Source: Bacillota bacterium (GTDB lineage Bacteria > Vulcanimicrobiota > JAJTBE01). From it: a stretch of DNA of 64,000 nt. The stretch lies in contig JAJTBE010000018.1 in the NCBI GenBank assembly GCA_021287065.1, positions 1-64,000 on the forward strand, in the 5' to 3' direction. The notes below the pieces were generated by a model. That model worked only from the letters and a program-made list of their open reading frames with translations, was not told where the DNA came from and made no database searches. Both the position numbers and the translations under genes were made by a program. Below are positions 53,819 to 62,491 of the stretch, one piece after another (the stretch's first letter is position 1; the number at the start of each line of letters is the position of its first letter).

Positions 53819-53941
53819 GGTTACCTCCGGAATTTCTCTATATCTGTATTTTACCCACAAATACATTTTTGGTGATAACCTTAATTAAATTCATGTTTAA
53901 CCGATATATGATGTGTAAGGTTGTACCTTTTTTTTGTGTAT

Positions 53942-54000
53942 AAGAGGCGAAGCCGGTGAGACTCATTCCACTGCCTTCTCAACGGCAATCGCCTCTTTTT
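53942..54000. terminator. Long terminator-like hairpin
   Basis: AAGAGGCGA pairs with TCGCCTCTT, and inside it GCCG with CGGC, enclosing a further TGAG/CTCA; five T follow on the plus strand. It lies between the 3' end of the TPR/SEC-C gene and the promoter of the selenoprotein gene. The T run is on the plus strand although both neighbours are on the minus strand, so a plus-strand small RNA ending here is possible. Confidence 0.6.
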
Positions 54001-54019
54001 ATTCCTGCCGAAAGTTAAA

Positions 54020-55129
54020 TCAGATAACTCCGCCGTGGCATTTTTTATACTTCTTGCCGGAACCGCAAGGACAGGCGTCGTTTCTTCCGATTTTAAGATT
54101 GATATAAGGATTAATCATACTGATGACCTTTTTGAGGTCTTCGTTTGAAGGATCATAGGGAAGCGCTCTCTGGAAATACTCAACAGCTCTCTTGTCTTCG
54201 CCTTTGTTGATGTAGAACCAGCCCGCAGCTTCATAAAGATAAGGTCTTTCCTTATCCATTGTAAGGGCTTCCGAGAGGAGCTTTTCAGCTTCTGCCATCT
54301 TGCCCAGCATTCCCAATGAAGCAGCCTGATTGAGCATAAGGCTTACCTTTGTATCCACATCCTGGAATACCTGGAATTCACAGAATTTAACTCCCTGATA
54401 TTCAGGTTTAATGAAAACGCCGTACTGTATGGTGCGGTCATCTTCGGGATCTCTCTTATCAGCTTCCACGCCTTTTTTGAAGGTTTCAGCTGCCTGTTCG
54501 TAATTGCCGAGAATGAACTCGATTACGCCAAGGTTGTTGTATGAAAGGTGAACTTCCGAATTGTCAGAGCTTTCTCTCAGCTTAACCGATTCGACAAGGT
54601 GGGTTTTTGCTTCTTCGTATTCGCCTTCATCAATAAGGATGAATCCGAGATTGTTTGAGATTTCTGCATTTTTGCAGCCGATTTCGATGGCTGATCTGTA
54701 TTCGGCAACAGCTTCATCAACATTGTTTTTGAAATAGTGGAGTTTTGCCAGTTTGTCTGCAACAATGGCATAATCCTCAAGGTTGTTCATCTGCTGGAAA
54801 ACACCCTTGGACTCGTTGTAAGCGCTGATAGCTTCTTTGTATTTCTGAAGCTGCTCAAGGCAGAAACCCATTCTGTAGTGCATTCTGCCCATCGACTGCC
54901 GGTCGCCGGCTTTGCGGTAGCACTGGAATGCTGAGCGAAAACCCTCGAGGGCTTCCTGGAAGCGGTTTCTGTCTGCTCCAGCTTCTGCCATTCTCTCAAG
55001 GGCTACGCCTTCTCTGCGATAGGTTTCCTGATTTTCCGAAAACTCAGGGGTTGTTTCGCCGTTTGAGGCTGCAACTGTCTGTTCTTCGGTTTTTACGGTT
55101 TCTTCCGTAATTGTATCGGTTTTGGACAT
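54020..55129 (-). CDS. TPR protein with C-terminal SEC-C motif
   Basis: A 369-residue protein with seven or eight tetratricopeptide repeats (for example DRQSMGRMHYRMGFCLEQLQ and KAMVEYFQRALPYDPSNEDL-type units) and a C-terminal zinc-binding SEC-C motif, RNDACPCGSGKKYKKCHG, as at the end of SecA. The N-terminal 40 residues are Thr/Glu-rich and disordered. No signal peptide; likely a cytoplasmic adaptor. Start ATG 55129 has only a weak ribosome site. Confidence 0.88.
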   Translation of the reverse strand: MSKTDTITEETVKTEEQTVAASNGETTPEFSENQETYRREGVALERMAEAGADRNRFQEALEGFRSAFQCYRKAGDRQSMGRMHYRMGFCLEQLQKYKEAISAYNESKGVFQQMNNLEDYAIVADKLAKLHYFKNNVDEAVAEYRSAIEIGCKNAEISNNLGFILIDEGEYEEAKTHLVESVKLRESSDNSEVHLSYNNLGVIEFILGNYEQAAETFKKGVEADKRDPEDDRTIQYGVFIKPEYQGVKFCEFQVFQDVDTKVSLMLNQAASLGMLGKMAEAEKLLSEALTMDKERPYLYEAAGWFYINKGEDKRAVEYFQRALPYDPSNEDLKKVISMINPYINLKIGRNDACPCGSGKKYKKCHGGVI

Positions 55130-55254
55130 ACCGGGACATCTCTCTTTCGTCTTAAATTAAGTCTGGATAATTAAGTTAAATATAATATTAACCTTAATGG
55201 ATTTTTCCTTTTTTGTCCATCATATTTTACCTGATCTGTACCTGATTTTAAAGA

Positions 55255-56421
55255 CTACTGACCATTTTCGTCAATGGCATTTTTATCAAGAACACATCTG
55301 AACCCCCATGAAGGATCATAACAGTCGGGAGCAGCGTGCTTTCTGCCGGAAATTCGGAACACTATGGGATTAGCTTCAGTGCCGCCTCCCTTGAGAAGCT
55401 TCTCCTGACCGGACGGAGGACCAGTCGGATTTACAGCATCAGGCGGAATCTGATAATCACGGGAATACCAGTCGGAAACCCATTCCCATGCATTGCCGAT
55501 CATATCCTCCACCTGAAATGGAGATCTGCCGTCCTGCATTCTGCCTGTTTCAACCAATCCATGACCTGAAGCGCCTCTGGGTCTTACTCTCGACCATTTT
55601 TCAAAATCCATAAGCTCGCTATTGAAAAAATTCTTCTCAAAAGTGTCGCCCCAGGGGTATTTTCTTGCATCATCCATCCCTCTGGCAGCTTTTTCCCATT
55701 CCGCTTCCGTAGGAAGCCTTCCACCGGCCCATTTGCAGTATGCCTGCGCATCATCATAACTTACGCAGACTGCCGGCATCATTCCCGAACGCCGCATCTG
55801 CCTCCACACCACAGGAGAACCGGCTTTTTCAGCAGTTGTGTAATAACGGGTTGCTTCCACAAATTTCTGAAACTGATAAACAGTTACTTCCCTTGTGTAA
55901 ATATAATAACCATCGGTAGAAACATCCCGCAGCGGCAGCTCATCAGACATTGCCTCGGTATCACCGGGAGAAACACCCATTTTGAATTTTCCCGCAGGAA
56001 TAAAAACCATATTGGCATCATCAACCTTATTCCTGTAAAACCTTGTCCCCATAGGCTGAGGTGGAATATCCCCATGATTGCCGGGCGGATTGGGCGGCGG
56101 CGGATTACCCCCAGGCTGCCCCGGCTGATTAGGCGGCGGCGGATTGCCACCGGGTTGATCAGGCGGATGCCCCTGATTGTTGCCGGGATTGCTGTTGAGA
56201 TTTCCGGGCTGATTTGGGGGAATTCCCTGAGGATCACCGGGATTCTCCTGTCCGTTTCCCGGCTGTGGCGGAGCGGAATTATCAACGCTCCCCACAGGAG
56301 AAGGTGTCTCCTGTATTCCCGTATTCTCAGGCTTTTTTGCTGAACAGGCAGAAAATGAAACAAAGGCAAGTGCAAATATTATTGCCAGAAAAACAGTAAT
56401 TATATTTGAAATTCTCTTCAT
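55255..56421 (-). CDS. FGE-fold lipoprotein without catalytic cysteines
   Basis: A 388-residue lipoprotein. A signal peptide with lipobox SFSAC is followed by a 110-residue Pro/Gly/Asn-rich linker built of PGGNPPPPNQPGQ-type repeats, then a formylglycine-generating-enzyme (sulfatase-modifying) domain: MVFIPAGKFKMG, EVTVYQFQKFV, RLPTEAEWEKAARG, GNAWEWVSDWY and SWGFRCV. The two copper-binding Cys of true FGE, which lie in the block after GGS/GGG, are absent here (GGGTEANPIVFRIS). It is therefore unlikely to convert Cys to formylglycine, and may bind a ligand or peptidoglycan on the cell surface. ATG 56421 follows GGGGAAG. Confidence 0.87.
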   Translation of the reverse strand: MKRISNIITVFLAIIFALAFVSFSACSAKKPENTGIQETPSPVGSVDNSAPPQPGNGQENPGDPQGIPPNQPGNLNSNPGNNQGHPPDQPGGNPPPPNQPGQPGGNPPPPNPPGNHGDIPPQPMGTRFYRNKVDDANMVFIPAGKFKMGVSPGDTEAMSDELPLRDVSTDGYYIYTREVTVYQFQKFVEATRYYTTAEKAGSPVVWRQMRRSGMMPAVCVSYDDAQAYCKWAGGRLPTEAEWEKAARGMDDARKYPWGDTFEKNFFNSELMDFEKWSRVRPRGASGHGLVETGRMQDGRSPFQVEDMIGNAWEWVSDWYSRDYQIPPDAVNPTGPPSGQEKLLKGGGTEANPIVFRISGRKHAAPDCYDPSWGFRCVLDKNAIDENGQ

Positions 56422-56670
56422 AATTCTTCCCCGATATCTGCTGCAGGTTAATGTTAATTCACCGTAATTTTTCCACAATGGTTTTATGGATTGTGTAAAA
56501 ACTACTACTACCACAACTCTAAACCTGCTTATAGTCTTTCCAATAAATCAACCACCAGAAACACTCTGTCCGGAAACTTTCCTGATGCCGGATTTCATAA
56601 CTGATTTAATGAGATTTCCATAAACCCCGGATTTGGTCGTTTTACATTGAATCCGATTCCCCCTGGAACC

Positions 56671-56798
56671 CAATGCCGCTGAATTAGTAAAAATCCACTC
56701 AAATCCCCCGGCCCAATACTCCTGTTTTTCAAGGAGAGAGGTTCGGAGGAAACTTTTTTCAAAAAGTTTTCTCTGGGAACTGGGCATACGGTTATGAT
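56671..56798 (-). mobile_element. MITE-like element, truncated (copy F)
   Basis: Begins with CAATGCCGCTGAATTA, a good terminal repeat, in the orientation of the intact copy. It lacks the central third and the far end, and runs into the second repeat at 56799 instead. Confidence 0.75.
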
Positions 56799-57067
56799 TC
56801 TTTTTTTTGGGAAACCCGCTTTTTGAAAAAAGCTCGTTTCCCAAACCCTTCCGGCAAAAACTTTCAGTGCATCATTTTTCCGATCTTTTTTATTTTGCTT
56901 TCTGCATACCGACTTTATTGCTGTTTGCTTATTCTCACTTTTTTGAAATCTGCTTCGCAGTTTTCAAAAAGGTTGGCAAACGGGGGAAGTATCCCCCAAA
57001 CCCCCACGGCGCTGAAATAACCGCAAATTCTCCGAATCGCAGGCACAGCCTGCTCCTGGGTTATATC
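56799..57067. repeat. Second repeat family, copy 1
   Basis: About 270 bases, starting with a run of T and GGGAAACCCGC and ending with GCTCCTGGGTTATATC, nearly identical to 57339-57608 at an offset of exactly 540 bases. Contains the hairpin GCTTTTTGAAAAAAGC. Long open frames in it are conserved only because the DNA is duplicated. Confidence 0.8.
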
Positions 57068-57338
57068 CAATGTCATTGTATTAGTAAAAAAAACACTCCA
57101 ATTTCCAGCCTGAATACTCCTGTTTTTCAAGGAGGGAGGTTCGGAGGGTAACCTCGCTTTTCCAAAAAAGCGTGGTTACCTTTGACGGTCCCCAAATCCC
57201 CGTCGGTCTAAATCCCCACGGTCCCCGGTCGGTCCCCCGATTCAAAAGTTTTGGGAAGGCGGGTGCCCGCCCGCAGGGTGGGCGCGAGGAAACTTTTTTC
57301 AAAAAGTTTTCTCTGGGAGCTGGGCGAATGGTTATGAT
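57068..57338 (-). mobile_element. MITE-like element, altered end (copy G)
   Basis: Starts CAATGTCATTGTATTAG, a degraded terminal repeat, preceded by GGGTTATATC. The internal part is well preserved, with several extra GGTCC-type units and the GGTGCCCGCCCGC palindrome, but the far terminal repeat is replaced by the second repeat at 57339. Confidence 0.75.
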
Positions 57339-57608
57339 TCTTTTTTTTGGGAAACCCGCTTTTTGAAAAAAGCTCGTTTCCCAAACCCTTCCGGCAAAAA
57401 CTTTCGGTGCATCATTTTTCCGCTCTTTCTAATTTCGTTTTCTGCATATCGACTATATTGCTGTTTGCTTATTCTCACTTTTTTGAAATCTGCTTCGCAG
57501 TTTTCAAAAAGGTTGGCAAACGGGGGAAGAATCCCCCAAACCCCCTCGGCGCTGAAATAACCGCAAATTCCCCGAATCGCAGGCGCCGCCTGCTCCTGGG
57601 TTATACCA
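57339..57608. repeat. Second repeat family, copy 2
   Basis: Near-identical copy of 56799-57067. Together with copy G it forms a 540-base tandem unit, showing that MITE and second repeat were duplicated as one block. Confidence 0.8.
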
Positions 57609-57910
57609 CAATGCCACTGAATTAGTAAAATTCACTCAAATCCCCAAGCTCGAATACTCCTGTTTTTCAAGGAGGGAGGTTCGGAGGGAAACTCGCTTTT
57701 CCAAAAAAGCGTGGTTCCCTCTGACGATCCCCAAATCCCCACGGTCCCCTGGTCGGTCCCTGATTCCAAAAGTTTTGGGATGGCGGGTGCCTGCCCGCAG
57801 GGTGGGCGCGAGGAAACTTTTTTCAAAAAGTTTTCTCTGGGAGCTGGGCAAACCACTCTAATACTCGTGATCGATCAGGTGAATCCATGCCTTAATTCAT
57901 TGGCATCCCT
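57609..57910 (-). mobile_element. MITE-like element, nearly full (copy H)
   Basis: Begins CAATGCCACTGAATTA and ends near TAATTCATTGGCAT, so both terminal repeats are recognisable. It contains the same GGTGCCTGCCCGC palindrome as copy G. No exact target duplication is visible. Confidence 0.75.
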
Positions 57911-58006
57911 GCTTGCCCCAGGTCCCAAAATCAAACCTTAACCGCCAGTAAACTCCATAATCACAAGCTTACACTGTTTTATGGTTTCATTTAATGGAAA
58001 AAATAA

Positions 58007-58070
58007 ACCGTGAGGAATAGCCGGAGGACTGTCGGTTTCAGCGATGTAAAGTCCCCCTGTGCCTCACGGT
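58007..58070. ncRNA. Structured RNA candidate / long hairpin
   Basis: ACCGTGAGG and CCTCACGGT form a perfect 9-base outer stem 64 bases across. Inside, GGACT pairs with AGTCC, leaving a 19-base loop with GTCGGTTTCAGCG. It stands in the repeat field without a T run or neighbouring gene. I could not match it to a known riboswitch or small RNA. It may simply be part of another mobile repeat. Confidence 0.35.
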
Positions 58071-58201
58071 AATATAAAATTCGGCAAAATCCGGTTTTCA
58101 CCTTCAGAAAAACCTGCTTATTCCCGTTCCTTTATGCGGAAAGCTGAGGTGTTCCAGTAAATGAATTTGGGGGAGAATGGTGGTATAAGCTTGTGTTTTG
58201 T

Positions 58202-58384
58202 GCGGACCCTGCGGGTCCGCGTCGGGATTGCAAACCCCTGCTGCGATCGCTGGTCATGCCTGTGGTTATTAGTTTACTGGCGGTTGGCAGTGGGTTTTGG
58301 GACCCGGGGGACAGGCGGGGACGCCTGCGATCCGGCAGGTGTTGGCGAAATCTTATGGTTATGAGGTTTGCTGCCGGTTGGCGA
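58202..58384 (+). repeat. Copy of the 5' repeat block
   Basis: Contains GCGGACCCTGCGGGTCCGC (58202-58220), then the phrases seen at 131 and 430 (GGCGGTTGGC and GGACAGGCGGGGACGCCTGCG) and a further GGTTTGCTGCCGGTTGGC. It corresponds to the block at 113-508, about 58 kb away. Confidence 0.75.
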
Positions 58385-58592
58385 AACTGGTTGTGTGCGG
58401 GTGTATTGGTTCGTTGCTACAGGAATTCTGATGCCGATCCATAATTATATCAGAATAGCCTTTTTAGCAATTTATGAATTTGAAACCGCAATCAATGTCA
58501 CTGGATTAACGGGAAAAATCCATCTGATTTCCGGCAAAACAAGAGCGGTTTGCCAGATTCCGGAGAAAACTCTGGGAATCAGGGACCGAACG

Positions 58593-58916
58593 CAATGCCC
58601 ATTAATTAAGGTATGGATTTTTCTGATCGCTCACGAGAATTATAACCGCATGCCCAGTTCCCAGAGAAAACTTTTTGAAAAAAGTTTCCTCCGGACCTCC
58701 ATCCCAAAACTTTTGAATTGGGGGACCGACCAGGGGATTTGGACCGACGGGGGTTTGGGGACCGACCGGGGTTTGGGGACCGACCGGGGTTTTAGGGACC
58801 CTCAGAGGGAACCACGCTTTTTTGGAAAAGCGAGGTTGCCCTCCGAACCTCCCTCCTTGAAAAACAAGAGTATTGGACTGTGGATTTGAGTGAATTTTAC
58901 TAATTCAGTGGAATTG
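58593..58916 (+). mobile_element. MITE-like element with expanded core (copy A)
   Basis: Starts CAATGCCCATTAATTAAGG and ends TAATTCAGTGGAATTG. The core carries three tandem GGGACCGACCGGGGTTT-type units where copy B has fewer, so this internal segment varies in number. Confidence 0.8.
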
Positions 58917-58945
58917 GGACCGACCGGGGACCGGGGGAGTAAGGG

Positions 58946-59225
58946 CAATGCCCATGAATTAAGGCATGGATTTATCTGATCGCTCACGAGAATTATAACC
59001 GCATGCCCAGCTCCCAGAGAAAACTTTTTGAAAAAAGTTTCCTCCGGACCTCCATCCCAAAACTTTTGAATTGGGGGACCGACCAGGGGGACCGTGGGGT
59101 TTGGGGACCGTCAGAGGGAACCACGCTTTTTTGGAAAAGCGAGGTTACCCTCCGAACCTCCCTCCTTGAAAAACAGGAGTATTGGACTGTGGATTTGAGT
59201 AAATTTTACTAATTCAGTGGAATTG
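58946..59225 (+). mobile_element. MITE-like element (copy B)
   Basis: Starts CAATGCCCATGAATTAAGG and ends TAATTCAGTGGAATTG. Similar in length to the intact copy in the hyp operon and in opposite orientation to copies F-H. It follows copy A as a direct repeat. Confidence 0.8.
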
Positions 59226-59375
59226 GGACCGACCGGGGACCGACGGGGGTTTGGGGACCCTCAGAGGGAACCATGCTTTTTTGAAAAAGCGAGGTTACCC
59301 TCCGAACCTCCTTCCTTGAAAAACAAGAGTATGAGGTTGGAGATTTGACTGAATTTTGCTAAATAATTATCATTG
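59226..59375 (+). mobile_element. MITE-like element, partial (copy C)
   Basis: Right half of the element only, directly behind copy B. Its end (TAAATAATTATCATTG) is degraded. It marks the border of the repeat field before the next gene. Confidence 0.7.
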
Positions 59376-59506
59376 GGTTTATACCTGCGGGAATTCACAT
59401 ACCAGCGTGGCTGTTTCGCCAAAACATTATCGTTTTCCGGTTTTGTTCATTTTTTCCGGTATTTCAATGGTTTGCCGAGTTAAATATAAATAAATGGAGG
59501 ATGTTT

Positions 59507-61009
59507 ATGGTAAAAAAATTAATCGTCTGCATTCTTGTTTTGTTTGTTTTTCTTGCCGGATGCGGAAGCTCCTCAGACAACGGAAGCGGTTCGCAGGCTC
59601 AGGAACTTTACAATCAGGCTGCAGCTCAGGACAAGACGGGCAACTATTACACCGCTTACAACTATTATCAGATGGCACAGCAGCAGTTTATTAACGAAAA
59701 AAACAGCACTATGGCTTCACAAAGCAGAGCCGATAAATTCAGGGTTCAGAAGATTACAATGTCATACCCCTATGATTCATCCCAGATGGAAGCTCTGCTG
59801 GCTGAAAAATACACTTTTCTTTCCATGGCTGTCAAACAGGGGTGGATGGATGATAATCTTCTCGATTGTATGTTTATGGACGGAAAAAATATGTATTTCT
59901 CAGGGGCTATTGATAATATGTTGTTCCGTTACACAAATTATTTCCCTGAAGACGCCCCTATATGGCCGAGCCTCAATGAACTGAGAACACCCATTCTGGC
60001 AATGATCAACAACGCCCCTCCCTATGATGATAAACCCTATATCAACCCTATCCGCTATCTTGGCACTTTTACGGTTAATGTAAGCCGACGGAGCTTCCCA
60101 CAGAAAGGAACCCTCAGATTGTGGATGCCTTTCCCCATAAATACGGACTGCCAGAAAGATATCGAAATTGTAGCTATCGAACCCGCAGAATTCCATGTGA
60201 GCGGACCCGATATAAATGCTGATCTGGGAAATGTCTATTTCGAAATTCCCCTTGAAAAACTCAAAGGGGATCTGGATGTAAAAGTTCAGTTCAAATACAC
60301 AAGCTATCAGCAGAATTTCACCGTTGATCCCTCAAAGGTGGGCGAATACGACAAAACAAGTTCCCTTTACACCACCAACACAGCTTCAGAGGGAAATTAC
60401 ACAATTACACCTGAAATTATGGCAAAGGCGAAAGAGATTGTGGGAAGTGAAACCAACCCCTACCTTCAGGCTCAGCTTCTCTACAACTATGTCATTACCA
60501 ACATCAAATACAGCTATATGCCCCATCTGGCAATCGAACAACTTGGCATACCCGAATCGGTTTATGTCCACACTCATGGTTACGGCGATTGCGGATCCCA
60601 GTCCATGTATCTTTCAGCCCTCTGCAGAGCTGTGGGCATACCTGCAAGAGCCACCGGAGGTTATCAGGTTCTGTCCGAAGGCGGAGCAGGCCACTTCTGG
60701 GGAGAAATCTATCTTCCCAACTACGGATGGGTTCCCAATGACACAACCATAGCGGAATCATTGACCATAAGCCCATATAATAACAAACAGGATGATGAAA
60801 ACATCAGGAATTTCTACTTTGGACGTCTTGACGCCAAAAGGTATGTCATTCAGAAATCTGTGGATCTGCCTCTGAATCCACCTGCCAGTGAACCCAGATC
60901 CATGACGGCTACCCTCCAGTCCCCAAATGCGGAATGTCCGGAGATGTTCAATGATCCCAACTGGGTTATAGAAGACGGTTTTAAGTCAAGTATCGTCCCT
61001 GTGGAATAA
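59507..61009 (+). CDS. Transglutaminase-like lipoprotein
   Basis: A 500-residue lipoprotein (lipobox LAGC). A short helical segment (QELYNQAAAQDKTGNYYTAY, a single TPR-like hairpin) is followed by a beta-rich domain (about 190-275) and a transglutaminase-like core with the triad Cys362 (GYGDCGSQS), His396 (GHFWGE) and Asp412 (NDTT). Such proteins are usually cysteine proteases or amidases acting on peptides or cell-wall material rather than cross-linkers. ATG 59507 is 6 nt after GGAGG; an ATG two codons upstream is too close. A good terminator follows. Confidence 0.9.
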   Translation: MVKKLIVCILVLFVFLAGCGSSSDNGSGSQAQELYNQAAAQDKTGNYYTAYNYYQMAQQQFINEKNSTMASQSRADKFRVQKITMSYPYDSSQMEALLAEKYTFLSMAVKQGWMDDNLLDCMFMDGKNMYFSGAIDNMLFRYTNYFPEDAPIWPSLNELRTPILAMINNAPPYDDKPYINPIRYLGTFTVNVSRRSFPQKGTLRLWMPFPINTDCQKDIEIVAIEPAEFHVSGPDINADLGNVYFEIPLEKLKGDLDVKVQFKYTSYQQNFTVDPSKVGEYDKTSSLYTTNTASEGNYTITPEIMAKAKEIVGSETNPYLQAQLLYNYVITNIKYSYMPHLAIEQLGIPESVYVHTHGYGDCGSQSMYLSALCRAVGIPARATGGYQVLSEGGAGHFWGEIYLPNYGWVPNDTTIAESLTISPYNNKQDDENIRNFYFGRLDAKRYVIQKSVDLPLNPPASEPRSMTATLQSPNAECPEMFNDPNWVIEDGFKSSIVPVE

Positions 61010-61036
61010 AAAGTAAACCTGAAAAACAAAATATAA

Positions 61037-61064
61037 AGAGCAGATGCGATGCGTCTGCTCTTTT
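61037..61064 (+). terminator. Rho-independent terminator
   Basis: AGAGCAGA and TCTGCTCT form the stem, extended by further pairs around GAT, and four T follow. It closes the transglutaminase-like gene 28 bases after its stop. Confidence 0.85.
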
Positions 61065-61087
61065 GTGTGATGATTGGGTTTTGTCGG

Positions 61088-61549
61088 TTATGGAATTTCT
61101 CTGCTGCAGCGGTAAAGGTTGAGTTTTACATCTCCGTCGTTTGTTTCTTTTGCAGCAATGAAGCCTGCTTTTTCGTAAAAGCTGCAGTTTTTCTTATTTT
61201 TTATGGGTGTAACAAGCTCCCATACTGAAACATTGGGGTATTGTTCAAACAGAAACCGCAGTGCCGCTGTGCCTGCTCCTTTGCCCTGATATTGGGGGAG
61301 GATTGAGAGAACCCGGATGTAGTATTGATTTTCTGAATCGGGCCTCACTATTATGTCGCCTGCAGTAACTCCATCTATGATTATTTTATAGCAGATGCGG
61401 GTTTCAATCTGATTTGCCATGTGTTCCGGTGTTTCGTTGTAAGCTGGGCATTTGCCGAATTTTGTGTAATCGTCATAAAAGCAGATATTCTGGATTTCTA
61501 TTAATTTCCCCACATCTGCCTTTGTTGCTCTTTCAAAAGTGATATTCAT
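61088..61549 (-). CDS. GNAT-family N-acetyltransferase
   Basis: A 153-residue acetyltransferase. The acetyl-CoA binding block is VLSILPQYQGKGAGTAALRF, followed by NVSWEL-type strand (VSVWELVTPIKNKKNCSFYE) and FYEKAGF. It transfers acetyl to an amine on a small molecule or protein; substrate unknown. ATG 61549 has AGGTGG 6 nt upstream; a GTG three codons earlier is in frame. Single-gene unit. Confidence 0.9.
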   Translation of the reverse strand: MNITFERATKADVGKLIEIQNICFYDDYTKFGKCPAYNETPEHMANQIETRICYKIIIDGVTAGDIIVRPDSENQYYIRVLSILPQYQGKGAGTAALRFLFEQYPNVSVWELVTPIKNKKNCSFYEKAGFIAAKETNDGDVKLNLYRCSREIP

Positions 61550-61603
61550 TCTGACCACCTGAAAATATATGGGATTGGATTTGTCTGAAACGGTATTTTT
61601 ACA

Positions 61604-61632
61604 AATAAAAAGAGCTGCCTTGCGGCAGCTCT
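61604..61632 (-). terminator. Rho-independent terminator
   Basis: On the minus strand AGAGCTGCC and GGCAGCTCT pair around GCAA and TTTTTATTT follows. It closes the methylthioadenosine phosphorylase operon. Confidence 0.9.
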
Positions 61633-61648
61633 GTGTTAAACGGGTTAA

Positions 61649-62482
61649 CTATATTAAGCCGGGGAAGAAGGTTTTTGCCGAGTCGCCCGGTCTGCCTGCT
61701 GTGGCAAGGGCGTTGCCGCATGTGCAGGTGAAGTTGTCGGGAGTATTTTCGATAACGCCGAGAATCATCTTCTTGACATTTTCGTTGTTCTGGTTGAAGG
61801 CTTTAACTACTTCCTCGTGGCTGACGGGTTCCGAAAGTCCTTCCACTCCCACATCATAGTCGGTGATGAGTGAAATATTGACATAGCACATTTCCAGTTC
61901 TCTTGCCAGATAGCCTTCGGGATAGCCTGTCATGTTGATAACTGACCAGCCCATGGAGGCGAACCATTTTGATTCTGCTCTGGTTGAGAATCTGGGTCCT
62001 TCGATGACCACCATTGTGCCTGTTTTATGGAGTGTGATTCCCTGTTTGGTTCCGATTTCGTAAGCGATGTCCCTCATTTGTGAGCAGTAGGGATCTGCCG
62101 CGCTTACATGGGTTGTAACCTGTCCGTCATAGAATGTGTGGGGTCTGCCGGATGTTCTGTCCACAAACTGATCACAAAGCACGAAGTGTCCGAGCTGGAC
62201 ATCTTTCTGCAGTGAACCTGCGGCGCAGGGTCCGATAATTCTTTTGACGCCGAGGGCTTTCATCGCCCAGAGGTTTGCCCGGTAGGGTATTTTGTGGGGC
62301 GGCAGGCTGTGGTTTTTGCCGTGGCGGGGCAGAAATGCCACTGTTTTTCCTGCGTATGTTCCTATGGCGATTTTATCCGAAGGAGAGCCGTAGGGTGTAT
62401 CGATCTGGACTTCTTTTATATCATCCAGAAAATGATAGAAACCGGACCCGCCGAATACTCCTATATCAACTTTATAACTCAT
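61649..62482 (-). CDS. mtnP: S-methyl-5'-thioadenosine phosphorylase
   Basis: A 277-residue phosphorylase that splits methylthioadenosine to adenine and methylthioribose-1-phosphate. The N-terminal GVFGGSGFY and LPRHGKNHSLPPHKIPYRAN, the middle GPCAAGSLQ and QFVDRTSGRPHTFYDG, and the late EGPRFSTRAES and VINMTGYPEGYLARELEMCY are standard for the MTAP branch of the family. AAGGAGG precedes the ATG. It begins 9 nt after the stop of the DUF3352-like gene. It serves the methionine salvage route and clears the by-product of SAM-using enzymes. Confidence 0.95.
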   Translation of the reverse strand: MSYKVDIGVFGGSGFYHFLDDIKEVQIDTPYGSPSDKIAIGTYAGKTVAFLPRHGKNHSLPPHKIPYRANLWAMKALGVKRIIGPCAAGSLQKDVQLGHFVLCDQFVDRTSGRPHTFYDGQVTTHVSAADPYCSQMRDIAYEIGTKQGITLHKTGTMVVIEGPRFSTRAESKWFASMGWSVINMTGYPEGYLARELEMCYVNISLITDYDVGVEGLSEPVSHEEVVKAFNQNNENVKKMILGVIENTPDNFTCTCGNALATAGRPGDSAKTFFPGLI

Positions 62483-62491
62483 TGTTCCTCC

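Larger units (their letters stand above)
56422..59506. other. 3-kb gene-free repeat field
   Basis: No convincing gene lies between the FGE-fold lipoprotein and the transglutaminase-like lipoprotein. It is filled with six copies or part-copies of the MITE-like element in both orientations, two copies of a second repeat, one hairpin and REP-like palindromes. Bases 57911-58201 and 59376-59506 are single-copy. Confidence 0.8.

Noticed and set aside
53645-53866. A 73-codon frame ending in FVDFYSPG as a complete small gene
   Set aside because: It stops exactly at the thioredoxin active site, and the fold continues in frame after the TGA. It is the 5' part of the selenoprotein gene.
56807-57625. 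Two open frames beginning MGNPLFEKSSFPKP in the repeat field
   Set aside because: Both lie in duplicated DNA at a 540-base offset and run across MITE borders. No ribosome site or codon pattern like the real genes; frames are open by chance.
58593-58925. Target-site duplication around MITE copy A
   Set aside because: GACCGAACG before and GGACCGACC after are similar but out of register, and the same GGACCGACC words are part of the element's own core. Not a reliable duplication.
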